From Bacteroidota bacterium (GTDB taxonomy: Bacteria > Bacteroidota > Ignavibacteria > Palsa-1295): 34,456 nucleotides of DNA. Position 1 is the stretch's first letter. Each line of letters opens with the position of its first letter. The notes beneath the pieces are model-generated. The model did no database searches and was not told the DNA's origin. It saw only the letters and a program-made list of their open reading frames with translations. Location of the stretch: assembly GCA_030706385.1 (NCBI GenBank), contig JAUZOQ010000029.1:1-34456 (forward strand). Reading direction: 5' to 3'. The position numbers and the translations under genes are program-made. Below, in pieces: positions 1 through 7,503 of the stretch.

Positions 1-282
1 GTTGCCCGCATATCCAGTCCCCTTCACGGCAACAAATTCCTCAAGAGCCGCTCGCCCAACCGCCATCACTAGGGAAAGAAGGTGCCGCTCTACTTCCCCG
101 ATCTCCATGCCTTGTGCCATGACGACACCGGTTAGTTTTATGGAATGGATATTTTTCCAAGCTTTCTTTCCGCCGATGGCTTCGATATGTTTATTGATTA
201 TCTCGTCGGCAGTTTCGGCGTGAACGATTGAAATGCTCATCAGCATGAGCACAGCAGCAAGAAGAATTCTACGGGTTTTCAT
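1..282 (-). CDS. Exported protein of unknown function, C-terminus cut by window edge
   Basis: The minus-strand frame is open from an ATG at 282 to the window edge (94 codons seen). It begins with a clear Sec signal peptide (MKTRRILLAAVLMLMSIS, cleavage near VHA-ET). This is followed by a short helix-like stretch (ADEIINKHIEAIGGKKAW) and then KLTGVVMAQGMEI. That beginning is typical of periplasmic outer-membrane-lipoprotein-sorting-like proteins of Bacteroidota, in which an 'AIGG...W' segment precedes a LolA-like beta sandwich. The part that would decide the family lies outside the window, so only export is well supported. A + strand frame over the same bases lacks a signal peptide and looks like a shadow. 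Confidence 0.65.
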   Translation of the reverse strand, partial: MKTRRILLAAVLMLMSISIVHAETADEIINKHIEAIGGKKAWKNIHSIKLTGVVMAQGMEIGEVERHLLSLVMAVGRAALEEFVAVKGTGYAGN

Positions 283-318
283 GGTGGTGTCAGTTAGTAT
301 AGGTTTAAGGATGATATC

Positions 319-514
319 CTGAGCAAAGTCACCGCTCGAAAAATGCATGAAATTCTCAGTGTCTCAAAGTTGAAAATACGGTACGAGATAACACCAAAAG
401 AGTTACAAAACGTTTGTGGATTGGTTTAGCGAGGTATACGGGCACTCCCGTCTTCAAGGCAATCCCAAAACCTTCAATTATGAGTTGGTTTTCATGGGTA
501 GATGATAATCGGTG
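319..514 (+). pseudogene. Decayed remnant of an IS3-type transposase (OrfB C-terminus)
   Basis: Read across frames, this gene-free stretch resembles the end of an IS3-family OrfB (DDE integrase). One frame gives NA-stop-NSQCLKVE, which matches the usual D-N-A-x-x-E-S-F-x-x-L-K-V-E block. A later frame gives FVDWFSEVYGHSRLQG followed by NPKTFNYEL, matching the usual F-E-Y-I-E-V-F-Y-N-x-x-R-x-H-S-x-L-G-x-x-x-P-x-x-F-E-x-E end. Stops and frame changes break it, so it is inactive. No inverted terminal repeat was recognised. The match was made by eye from knowledge of the family, so the boundaries are approximate. Confidence 0.5.
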
Positions 515-642
515 GAAAATTCTCTCGAACAATAGCCACCGGAATTCCCACACCGCCACTAAGCTGCGGAGACATATTGCCTGATGGGAGTCAGGAATGA
601 TCTAGGCGTAATGTATTATGTAAGCCGATCGTGATTCAATCC

Positions 643-1872
643 TTAGATATATGCCACCTCACCATGCAAAACTTCATCGACTCCTTTCTCTTCCTCATGC
701 TGCTCGACCTTGACAGGAGTGATCATGTTGATGATCTTCAGCATACCATACGTGAAGCCGAAGGCATAGATGGCTGCACCAATTGTGACACCGACTTGCA
801 ACAGGAAGAAGCTTGTATTGCCAAGCGCAAGTCCGTTGACTCCGGCCGAGTTCACGGCAGAATCTGCAAAGACTCCAAGAAGGACCACTCCAAGGCATCC
901 GCCCACTCCGTGCACTCCCCACACATCGAGCGCATCGTCCCAGCCGCGTTTATTCTTCAGCTGCACAGCGAAATAGCAGACCAGTCCTGCTGCAAGACCG
1001 ATAATGACGGCGCTCGTTGTCGATACATAACCTGCAGCGGGCGTGATCGTTGCAAGGCCTGCAACAGCTCCGGTAAGCAGTCCGAGAAATTTCGGTTTGC
1101 GTGAAGCTCTCCATTCCATCAGCAGCCAGGCGATCGCAGCAAACGAAGCGGCGACATCAGTATTCAAGAAGGCAAGAGCAGTCACACCATCAACTTTGAA
1201 TTGAGATCCGGCATTGAAGCCATACCATCCGAACCATAAGAGCCCAGTGCCAAGAGCTACCAGTGGAATGCTATGAGGTTGTGCATCCCCGACCTTTCGT
1301 TTACCAACGTAAAATACTGAGGCCAGCGCAGCGAAACCTGCTATTGCATGCACAACAATTCCACCGGCAAAATCCTGAACGCCCCAGCTTGCAAGCAATC
1401 CGCCGCCCCAGACCATGTGAACGAAGGGGAAGTAGACAAGCAGCAACCAAAAAGTCAAAAAGAGCATATATGCTCCGAAGCGAACGCGGTTTGTGAATGC
1501 TCCGGTGATAAGAGCAGGAGTGATGATGGCGAACATCATCTGGTAGGCGACAAAGACTAGAAGCGGAATATTGGGTGTCAGAGGCGAAGGAGTGTTGACT
1601 GTGACTCCATGCAGGAATGACATATCGAAATTGCCAATGATACCGCCAAGCAGATCAGTATGAGTCTTGAGATCTCCGCTAAAACACATGGAGTATCCGC
1701 AAATAAACCAGAGTACGGTTGTAAAACCCATGGATACAAAACTCTGCATCATGATCGAAAGAACATTTTTTCGTCCTACAAGTCCGCCGTAAAAAAAAGC
1801 CAACCCTGGAGTCATGAGCATGACAAGGCTGGTTGCGATAAGCATAAAACCAGTATTACCGGTATCGAACAT
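643..1872 (-). CDS. amt: Ammonium transporter, Amt/MEP/Rh family
   Basis: This is an inner-membrane channel conducting NH4+/NH3. The ATG at 1872 was chosen because an excellent SD (AGGAGG) lies 7 bases upstream; a longer frame upstream adds about 54 residues unlike the family. The product of 409 residues is close to the family's usual length and has eleven or so hydrophobic segments. Visible landmarks are FYGGLVGRKNVLS near residue 27, the first pore histidine in DFAGGIVVHAIAG (H175), GLLWFGWYGFNAGS near 210, and the second pore histidine in WGVHGVGG (H321). The C-terminus (GVDEVLHGEVAYI) matches the cytoplasmic tail contacted by PII/GlnK regulators in this family. No glnK gene is adjacent in this window. 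The gene appears to be single, ending 84 bases before the IS remnant side, with a dyad symmetry upstream. Confidence 0.95.
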   Translation of the reverse strand: MFDTGNTGFMLIATSLVMLMTPGLAFFYGGLVGRKNVLSIMMQSFVSMGFTTVLWFICGYSMCFSGDLKTHTDLLGGIIGNFDMSFLHGVTVNTPSPLTPNIPLLVFVAYQMMFAIITPALITGAFTNRVRFGAYMLFLTFWLLLVYFPFVHMVWGGGLLASWGVQDFAGGIVVHAIAGFAALASVFYVGKRKVGDAQPHSIPLVALGTGLLWFGWYGFNAGSQFKVDGVTALAFLNTDVAASFAAIAWLLMEWRASRKPKFLGLLTGAVAGLATITPAAGYVSTTSAVIIGLAAGLVCYFAVQLKNKRGWDDALDVWGVHGVGGCLGVVLLGVFADSAVNSAGVNGLALGNTSFFLLQVGVTIGAAIYAFGFTYGMLKIINMITPVKVEQHEEEKGVDEVLHGEVAYI

Positions 1873-1936
1873 GGGTAGTCCTCCTATGATATGGATGATA
1901 GATTGGCTTCGAATATACGCAAATATGATTGTGCAG

Positions 1937-1953
1937 CCCTCATGCATAGAGGG
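1937..1953. promoter_or_regulatory. Dyad symmetry upstream of amt, possible operator
   Basis: CCCTC-N7-GAGGG forms an inverted repeat 65-81 bases upstream of the amt start, with the self-complementary ATGCAT in its middle. On the minus strand it is followed at once by CATATTTG, a 7/8 match to the Bacteroidota -7 element TAnnTTTG, with no good -33 partner. A binding site for a nitrogen-responsive regulator would fit the position, but no regulator can be named from sequence. Confidence 0.3.
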
Positions 1954-2087
1954 AGGAAAAGAATGTTCATGATAATTATGAACGACACTCAATATCAAAA
2001 GAGCGGTCAGAATTGGGATTGGCTCTGCAACCATTCTCAGCCTGATCTTGTCATAAAAATAGTAATTATACTTGAATACGAAAACTT

Positions 2088-2768
2088 GTGAAGATTATTT
2101 CATTAATTCTCGCATCAGGGTTTAGTCTCGTCCTTCTTGGAAGTTGTAAGAATAGCGGAACTTCCGCGCCATCACCTGGATCAACTGCAAGTGTTCAAGA
2201 TCTTTATCCATTGAAGATCGGAGATAGTTGGACATATCACAGGCAAGTGCTTTCACCCACGGGGTCAGTCACCTTCGATACTGAGGACACATTGACGCTC
2301 CCAAATCAGATCACATTTCAGGGGCAACAAGCATTCCAACAAAACTTAACACCGATTGACACGATCGGCACCGAGTGGTACTACTACAATGGCAGCTCAG
2401 ATATTTATTCGGTCCATCATCCTCAGAGCGATTTTGAAATAGCACATTACCTCCATTATCCAATGAAGGTCGGGGAGTCATTTATACTCGCTGATGATAG
2501 TACCTTTGCACGCAATTACGACGATAAGACCGTGCTAGTGTTGCGCTCCTCAAATGAAAGTGTCACCGTTCCTGCCGGGTCATTTTCTTGTGTGTATTTT
2601 GAGAAATATGGGATTACCACAACGAGTGGAGTTGTCGATACAGAGATGTTCGACAAACTCTATTACGCTTCCGGTGTAGGATTGGTAATGGACAAGGGCT
2701 TCGTGAAGAGTGCTGGTGTAACATATCAGCAATCCGAACAAGATCTAGTTAGCTTTATGGTAAAGTAA
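2088..2768 (+). CDS. Predicted lipoprotein of unknown function
   Basis: The 226-residue product starts at a GTG and has a lipoprotein signal: a short positive start, a hydrophobic core (IISLILASGFSLVLLGSC) and a lipobox-like LGSC with the lipidated cysteine at residue 20. A Ser/Pro/Thr-rich linker follows (NSGTSAPSPGSTAS), then a beta-rich domain opening with YPLKIGDSWTYHRQ. Such 'PLK.GD.W.Y' openings are common in hypothetical Bacteroidota lipoproteins. The domain also has FEIAHYLHYPMKVGES and a VPAGSFSCVYFE segment. I cannot assign a function. It lies between amt (divergent) and the first delta-60 protein (same strand, 106-base gap). Confidence 0.8.
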   Translation: MKIISLILASGFSLVLLGSCKNSGTSAPSPGSTASVQDLYPLKIGDSWTYHRQVLSPTGSVTFDTEDTLTLPNQITFQGQQAFQQNLTPIDTIGTEWYYYNGSSDIYSVHHPQSDFEIAHYLHYPMKVGESFILADDSTFARNYDDKTVLVLRSSNESVTVPAGSFSCVYFEKYGITTTSGVVDTEMFDKLYYASGVGLVMDKGFVKSAGVTYQQSEQDLVSFMVK

Positions 2769-2874
2769 GTATGTGATCGATCTAAGAATGACACTCTTCC
2801 GATCTTATTCCGGTGGCGCATAAACATATCTTCCGCATTTTTCGTTATTTTGGCTCAATCATGCAGAAGATTAT

Positions 2875-4488
2875 ATGAAGACTGTATTCCTTGCCTTAAC
2901 TTTAGGAGTTCTATTTACTTTAGCGGGTTCGAGTGCCACAGCGCAACTAAAAATCATAGCAGATATCGATACATCGTTTGCGCATGGTGGAAAGGTCGAA
3001 GTGGCCCTAAGTGCATTTGGCGATGAGGTTACCGATTTCTATGGTGTATTTCCCGATGTGCAGACGACGAGTAAGATCACCGTCTGCGGAAAAGTCGGCA
3101 CTGCCGATCCGAGTCTCTATAAAATTGGCCTGATCCAACTTAATCCATTAGGATCGTTCGACGCCTCATTCGGAAGCGGCGGCAAAGTGATTACATCGTG
3201 GGGTGTATCCTCGTACCCCAATCGCATGTTTGTAAGCCCAATCGATAGCAGCATCATTATTTCGGGAATGTCGGCCTCAAGCACGGATTACCGCGATCAC
3301 CTCGCATCTCTATTCAAGTTCAAGAAGAATGGTAGTATCGATTCGAGTTTCGGAGGTGACGGGCATGTTGCCGTTCGATTCAATGCTCTGTTCGGCGGCG
3401 AGTTCGTAAATATCTATCCTGTAGATACGACCTATCTTGCATGCGGAACAGTATCAACGCAGAGCTCAGTAATCGGGGTCATCGCCATGCGGTTTTTCAG
3501 GAATGGTAATTTAGATACAACATATGGAAGCCAAGGGAAGGGGTTTATTCCCGTGTATATGGAATCAGTGAATGGATTTCTCTCGCCGGATGCAAGCCTC
3601 ACCCTCATTGGCGCAGAAGTACCAACCGATAGTGAACCTCCTATCGTCAAGCACATTATACTCGCGCGCTTCAAGCCTAACGGAATGCCGGATTCCGGCT
3701 TTGGTAAGAACGGAGTAGTCAAGACCGGTGTCGTCATCGGAAGGAATTCTGTTGCTGCAGCTATCCAACCGAACTACGATATCATTGCTGCCTATACACC
3801 GCCCGAGATATCCTTGAACGTACCGTGGATAGTAGTCCGGTTCAACATCGATGGATCGCTCGATACTCTCTACGGAGATAAAGGCTACGTCACGATCGGC
3901 TTCGGTCCGGGATCTTCAGAAACCAGAGGCGTGAACATTGCCAAGAATGGCAAAGCAACCGTTAATGGAAATGTATCTTACGGGCAAGGTTCCTGCGCTA
4001 CTGCACGGATTAATCCTGACGGCTCTCCTGATATAACTTTCAATCAGATCGGAAATGCCGTGATCGATGTCGATAGCGGCGCTTATCCCAACTACCTGCT
4101 AAAATTTGTCGGCATCGGAAATAAGAAGTATTGTGGAGTCGGAGGATCAATCCATAATGGGCTCTCCCAGTTTCTGATCGCAAAATTCAGGGATGATACG
4201 TTACCGACGGTTTCCGTTGCAACTTCCGACGGATCCGGCGAAGGAGTTCAGATCTATCCGAATCCAGCTTCTTTGAGTTTTACTATTCAGACGGAGAATA
4301 GGTCGATTTCCAATATTACTCTCCTCGACGAATTAGGCCGTCACATTCAGCTCACTAGCGAACAGAATATTTCATCAGGATCACAGCACTTCGTGTTCGA
4401 TTCCTCCAAATTACAGAATGGCCTTTATCACTGCGTTATCCGATCGGGAGGGAAGCAGATCGTGAAAGATTTAGTGATCCTGCACTAA
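2875..4488 (+). CDS. Delta-60 repeat surface protein with T9SS sorting domain (copy 1)
   Basis: This 537-residue secreted protein has a Sec signal peptide at residues 1-23 (cleavage at ATA-Q). The body contains at least seven copies of the delta-60 motif, of the form G-x-x-D-x-x-F/Y-G-x-x-G-x-V, for example GSFDASFGSGGKVITS, GSIDSSFGGDGHV, GNLDTTYGSQGKG, GMPDSGFGKNGVV and GSLDTLYGDKGYV. These repeats are expected to form a beta-propeller-like fold. Residues 459-537 are a T9SS C-terminal domain: IYPNPAS, a LLDELGRHI strand, NGLYHCVI, and a KDLVILH end. It should be exported by Sec and then secreted or surface-attached by T9SS; its ligand is unknown. It is convergent with the multicopper oxidase gene, 12 bases away, and paralogous to the gene at 9640. 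Confidence 0.9.
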   Translation: MKTVFLALTLGVLFTLAGSSATAQLKIIADIDTSFAHGGKVEVALSAFGDEVTDFYGVFPDVQTTSKITVCGKVGTADPSLYKIGLIQLNPLGSFDASFGSGGKVITSWGVSSYPNRMFVSPIDSSIIISGMSASSTDYRDHLASLFKFKKNGSIDSSFGGDGHVAVRFNALFGGEFVNIYPVDTTYLACGTVSTQSSVIGVIAMRFFRNGNLDTTYGSQGKGFIPVYMESVNGFLSPDASLTLIGAEVPTDSEPPIVKHIILARFKPNGMPDSGFGKNGVVKTGVVIGRNSVAAAIQPNYDIIAAYTPPEISLNVPWIVVRFNIDGSLDTLYGDKGYVTIGFGPGSSETRGVNIAKNGKATVNGNVSYGQGSCATARINPDGSPDITFNQIGNAVIDVDSGAYPNYLLKFVGIGNKKYCGVGGSIHNGLSQFLIAKFRDDTLPTVSVATSDGSGEGVQIYPNPASLSFTIQTENRSISNITLLDELGRHIQLTSEQNISSGSQHFVFDSSKLQNGLYHCVIRSGGKQIVKDLVILH

Positions 4489-4500
4489 TGATACATTGGC

Positions 4501-6180
4501 TCAGCGCATGACGGTGAGCGTGGTTTTCCTATCGCCCAGGACGACGAAGTAGCTTCCGATTGGGATTAAAGAAGCATCGAAGCTATATTTATCTGCCCCT
4601 GCCGTTAGACTCTTTTCTAAAATCACCGTTCCTTTCGTATCGGAGATTCGTAATGTCTCTGCTTTCGCCAGAGGCAAGAACGTGAACACGGCATGATCCG
4701 ATGCCGGATTAGGCGAAATTTGTACTGTACTTATCTCAGAGCCTGCGCCATCGGTTACACTTGAAGAATCGATAACGAAATTTGCCATCATTCCCATATC
4801 GGCATGTTCAAGTTTATGGCAATGAATGAGAAAGAGTCCGGAGTAATCGGTGAATTTCAGTAAGACATTCACCGTGCCTTGAGGATCGAGCCGAACGATA
4901 TCCTTCCAGCCGCCTTCTGTTGGTTCAGGTGCGCCACCATTACGATCGAGAACTTGAAATTGTGCTCCATGCACATGGACAGGATGGGTGTTCTCCGCTT
5001 CGCTCATAAACGTCCATTTCTCAAGTTGCTGAAAAGGCACGTGAGCATCGATGCGGTTGATGTCGTAGGCCTGGTCGTTGATATGATGGATCGCTGCAAA
5101 AGTCCAGATCCGAGTGGGAGCACCGGCTGCCTGATATTTTTCAATCGCCGGCAATTGTGAAGGTATCGTGCCGTTCGATACTCCGCTCTTATTAATTTGA
5201 AATTGCATCAGATCCATTTCTGCTCCTTGGGCTACCGTTCCAGAGCCTGCTCCATCGCTAAACGTGAATTTCAGTGACTTTAGATTTACGGTTTGGCCTT
5301 GCGAATAAGAAGAAAAATCTATCAGAACATCGAGTCTCTCTGCCGGAGCAAGCCATGCACTCGTGAGAGTAAGCGGCGAGTCGATGAAGCCGCCATCATT
5401 GCCGATAACGGTGAATGACTTCCCATCACTCAAAGCAATCTTGTAGAACCGGGAATTCGAACCGTTGACTAGACGCAAGCGGTACAGCGTTGGCGCAACG
5501 GAGAGATACGCATTCGGTGTGCCATTAACCAATATGGTATCGCCGAGCCATCCGCTGTTGATATCCAGATTGCCGGGAGCATAGATCAGTTGGTGATCCG
5601 TATCGAACCGTTTGTCGGTAAACATCAAAGGAACGTCATACTCTCCGGATGGAAGGGATAAAGCTTTCTCTTCATCATCTTCTACGATAAAGAAGCCGGC
5701 AATTCCTTTATAGACTTGCTCTCCCGTCGTCATATGAGGATGAGCATGATAGAAACTTGTGCAGGCCCGTTGAATGATGGGGAAGCTTACACTGTAGGAA
5801 TTGCCACCGGATACGGCATCACGCGGATGGCCTCCCATCGAACTTGGAGCATGTATGCCATGCCAATGAAGCACGGAATCGTCGACCAGATTATTGTGGA
5901 TCGTTGCTGCGAATGTATCCCCTTTCTTTACACGAATAGTCGGCGCAGGAAAAGAATTATTGATGAGCAGCAGATTCGTGTCGACTCCGGGATAGATCTT
6001 GAACGAAGAGGGAGCAAGGGTCAGGTCGCCGCCGGAGATGACTGCCGGAATCCTGATCTCCTGCATCTCAACCGGTGGTGCGCCAAAGATTTGAGTAGGG
6101 AATGCATTCAGTTTCGATGCAGCGGCGGCAGCGATACCTGCCTGAGCTGTGCGCTTGAGAAATGTTCTGCGTGTGATCAT
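4501..6180 (-). CDS. Multicopper oxidase with Tat-type leader and T9SS sorting domain
   Basis: This blue-copper oxidase transfers electrons from a reducing substrate (a phenol, Cu+ or another metal) to O2. All four copper-binding blocks are present: HWHG (H105, H107), HAHPH (H145, H147, H149), HPVHVH (H399, H402, H404) and HCHKLEH-ADMGM (H453, C454, H455, H459, M464), which supplies type 1, 2 and 3 copper ligands. The N-terminus (ITRRTFLKRTAQAGIAAAAA) is a Tat-type twin-arginine leader. The last ~80 residues (ISPNPAS, a LRISDTKGTVI strand, IGSYFVVL, TLTVMR) form a T9SS sorting domain. The ATG at 6180 is preferred over a TTG two codons earlier. The length (559) equals a normal three-domain CotA/CueO-size enzyme plus the tail. 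Substrate is not predictable. The kelch gene lies just upstream on the same strand, 46 bases away. Confidence 0.93.
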   Translation of the reverse strand: MITRRTFLKRTAQAGIAAAAASKLNAFPTQIFGAPPVEMQEIRIPAVISGGDLTLAPSSFKIYPGVDTNLLLINNSFPAPTIRVKKGDTFAATIHNNLVDDSVLHWHGIHAPSSMGGHPRDAVSGGNSYSVSFPIIQRACTSFYHAHPHMTTGEQVYKGIAGFFIVEDDEEKALSLPSGEYDVPLMFTDKRFDTDHQLIYAPGNLDINSGWLGDTILVNGTPNAYLSVAPTLYRLRLVNGSNSRFYKIALSDGKSFTVIGNDGGFIDSPLTLTSAWLAPAERLDVLIDFSSYSQGQTVNLKSLKFTFSDGAGSGTVAQGAEMDLMQFQINKSGVSNGTIPSQLPAIEKYQAAGAPTRIWTFAAIHHINDQAYDINRIDAHVPFQQLEKWTFMSEAENTHPVHVHGAQFQVLDRNGGAPEPTEGGWKDIVRLDPQGTVNVLLKFTDYSGLFLIHCHKLEHADMGMMANFVIDSSSVTDGAGSEISTVQISPNPASDHAVFTFLPLAKAETLRISDTKGTVILEKSLTAGADKYSFDASLIPIGSYFVVLGDRKTTLTVMR

Positions 6181-6226
6181 TACCAATAAAAACGGGTGGG
6201 AAAGGGGAATAGTGCTCGGAGATATC

Positions 6227-7483
6227 CTACTGCTTCACGACCATCTTCACGATAGAATTATGCTCTGTTATGAGATGAATGAGATAGAGCCCGGCAGGAA
6301 GGTTCGAAAGGTCGATCGTAGTGTCGACTGCACTAAATTCTAACGGATCGGTGACGACGGCTCCGAACATGTTCTCAATGCGGATTTTCACCGGCTCTGA
6401 GGAGTATTGCTGAAGATGAACGATTCCGCTTGTAGGATTAGGAAATAGTCTCGATTCAACTGCCGATTTCGGTTCCTTAACATCGTTTGTTCGGGGCGTA
6501 TAAACTTCATTCACATTCAGAAAACCTGTTCCATCCCTTCCGGAGAGAGCATAAATACTTCCGTTTGCGGCGACAGAAGCGAGACCGGCACGCGGTGTGA
6601 ATGTGCCTGTTGTTTGCGGTGTGTTCCATCCATTTGTCGATGGATCGAATACTTCGAGTGTATTGAGATATTTGATCCCGTCATACCCGCCGATCGTGTA
6701 GATCTTCCCATCGAGCACGCTTGAAGCAAGCCCCTCGCGATGAGTGAATGTTCCGGTAGTCTGCGGTGTGACCCATGTGTTTGCTTGCGGATCGAAGACT
6801 TCCGGAGAAATTAATATGCTTGAACCCTGACCGCCAAAAACATAGATCTTTCCATCCACAGCACAGGCCGTGAGGTCGGTTCGTCCTGTCATTTTTCCCG
6901 ACGTTGAGGGAGTGCTCCATGTCTTCGTCTCAGGATCGAGTACTTCCAGCGTACTCAGATAACCGTTATCGGTATTATATCCTCCGAGCACGTAGATATT
7001 GTTATCAATGACTGCAGCTGCTGCACGCCAGCGTTTCGTAAAAGTGCCGGTGGTAATGAGAGAAGTCCAAATTTGTGTTTGCGGATCGAAAACCTCTACA
7101 ATGTTCGAGGCTCCACTCGAATCATATCCGCCCAGCGTATAGATCTTGCCGCCGACTACAGCACAGCAAAGACCTTTGCGCGGAGTGAATTTTCCGGTAG
7201 TTGTGGGTGCACTCCATACATTGAGTGCCGGATCAAAAACTTCAAGCGTATCTAAGAATTCAGAGCCATCATATCCACCAAGAGTATAGATCTTTCCATC
7301 CACCACACAAGCTGCGAACGCAGCTCTAGGACTAAATCCGGTTGATGATGCCGGGCTCCACGAGCCCGACAAACTCTGAGCGAACAGGGAACCAGGAAGA
7401 AGAATGGATAGAAGCAAGATGAAGATAGGTAAAGAAAAAACCCCGTCCTTACGTGACGGGGTTTTCCTGAACGATCTCATCAT
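6227..7483 (-). CDS. Kelch-repeat beta-propeller with T9SS sorting domain
   Basis: This is a secreted protein of about 418 residues. Six kelch blades can be read, each with a hydrophobic run, a V-x-G-K-I-Y-x-x-GGY core and a downstream LEVFDPxTxxW (for example VDGKIYTLGGYDGSEFLDT and LDGKIYTIGGYDGIKYLNT), so a six-bladed propeller is expected. The C-terminus (LFPNPTSGIVHL, RIENMFGAVV, AGLYLIHL, KMVVKQ) is a T9SS sorting domain. The start at 7483 (or the adjacent ATG at 7480) gives a workable signal peptide: a basic 16-residue n-region, the core FSLPIFILLLSILLPGS, then LFA-Q. A longer frame upstream runs into the preceding gene. A strong terminator hairpin lies inside codons 7-17 of this frame. 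Binding partner unknown. Confidence 0.87.
   Translation of the reverse strand: MMRSFRKTPSRKDGVFSLPIFILLLSILLPGSLFAQSLSGSWSPASSTGFSPRAAFAACVVDGKIYTLGGYDGSEFLDTLEVFDPALNVWSAPTTTGKFTPRKGLCCAVVGGKIYTLGGYDSSGASNIVEVFDPQTQIWTSLITTGTFTKRWRAAAAVIDNNIYVLGGYNTDNGYLSTLEVLDPETKTWSTPSTSGKMTGRTDLTACAVDGKIYVFGGQGSSILISPEVFDPQANTWVTPQTTGTFTHREGLASSVLDGKIYTIGGYDGIKYLNTLEVFDPSTNGWNTPQTTGTFTPRAGLASVAANGSIYALSGRDGTGFLNVNEVYTPRTNDVKEPKSAVESRLFPNPTSGIVHLQQYSSEPVKIRIENMFGAVVTDPLEFSAVDTTIDLSNLPAGLYLIHLITEHNSIVKMVVKQ
7435..7465 (-). terminator. Strong rho-independent terminator, inside the start of the kelch gene
   Basis: On the minus strand AAAACCCCGTC and GACGGGGTTTT form a perfect 11-bp stem around a 7-base loop, followed by a run of six T (two of them beyond the stem). 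It sits 39-69 bases after the stop of the GVxG-repeat gene (stop at 7504), where a terminator for that gene is expected. It also overlaps codons 7-17 of the kelch gene, beginning only 18 bases after that start codon. Confidence 0.85.
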
Positions 7484-7503
7484 CAAACTCACTTGGAGCA
7501 CCG

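Noticed and set aside
356-559. 67-codon minus-strand frame left of amt
   Set aside because: Basic, with no domain or start signal, and it lies over a decayed IS3 remnant read on the other strand.
1873-2034. N-terminal extension of amt by about 54 residues
   Set aside because: The strong SD just before 1872 and the family's usual N-terminus support the shorter protein.
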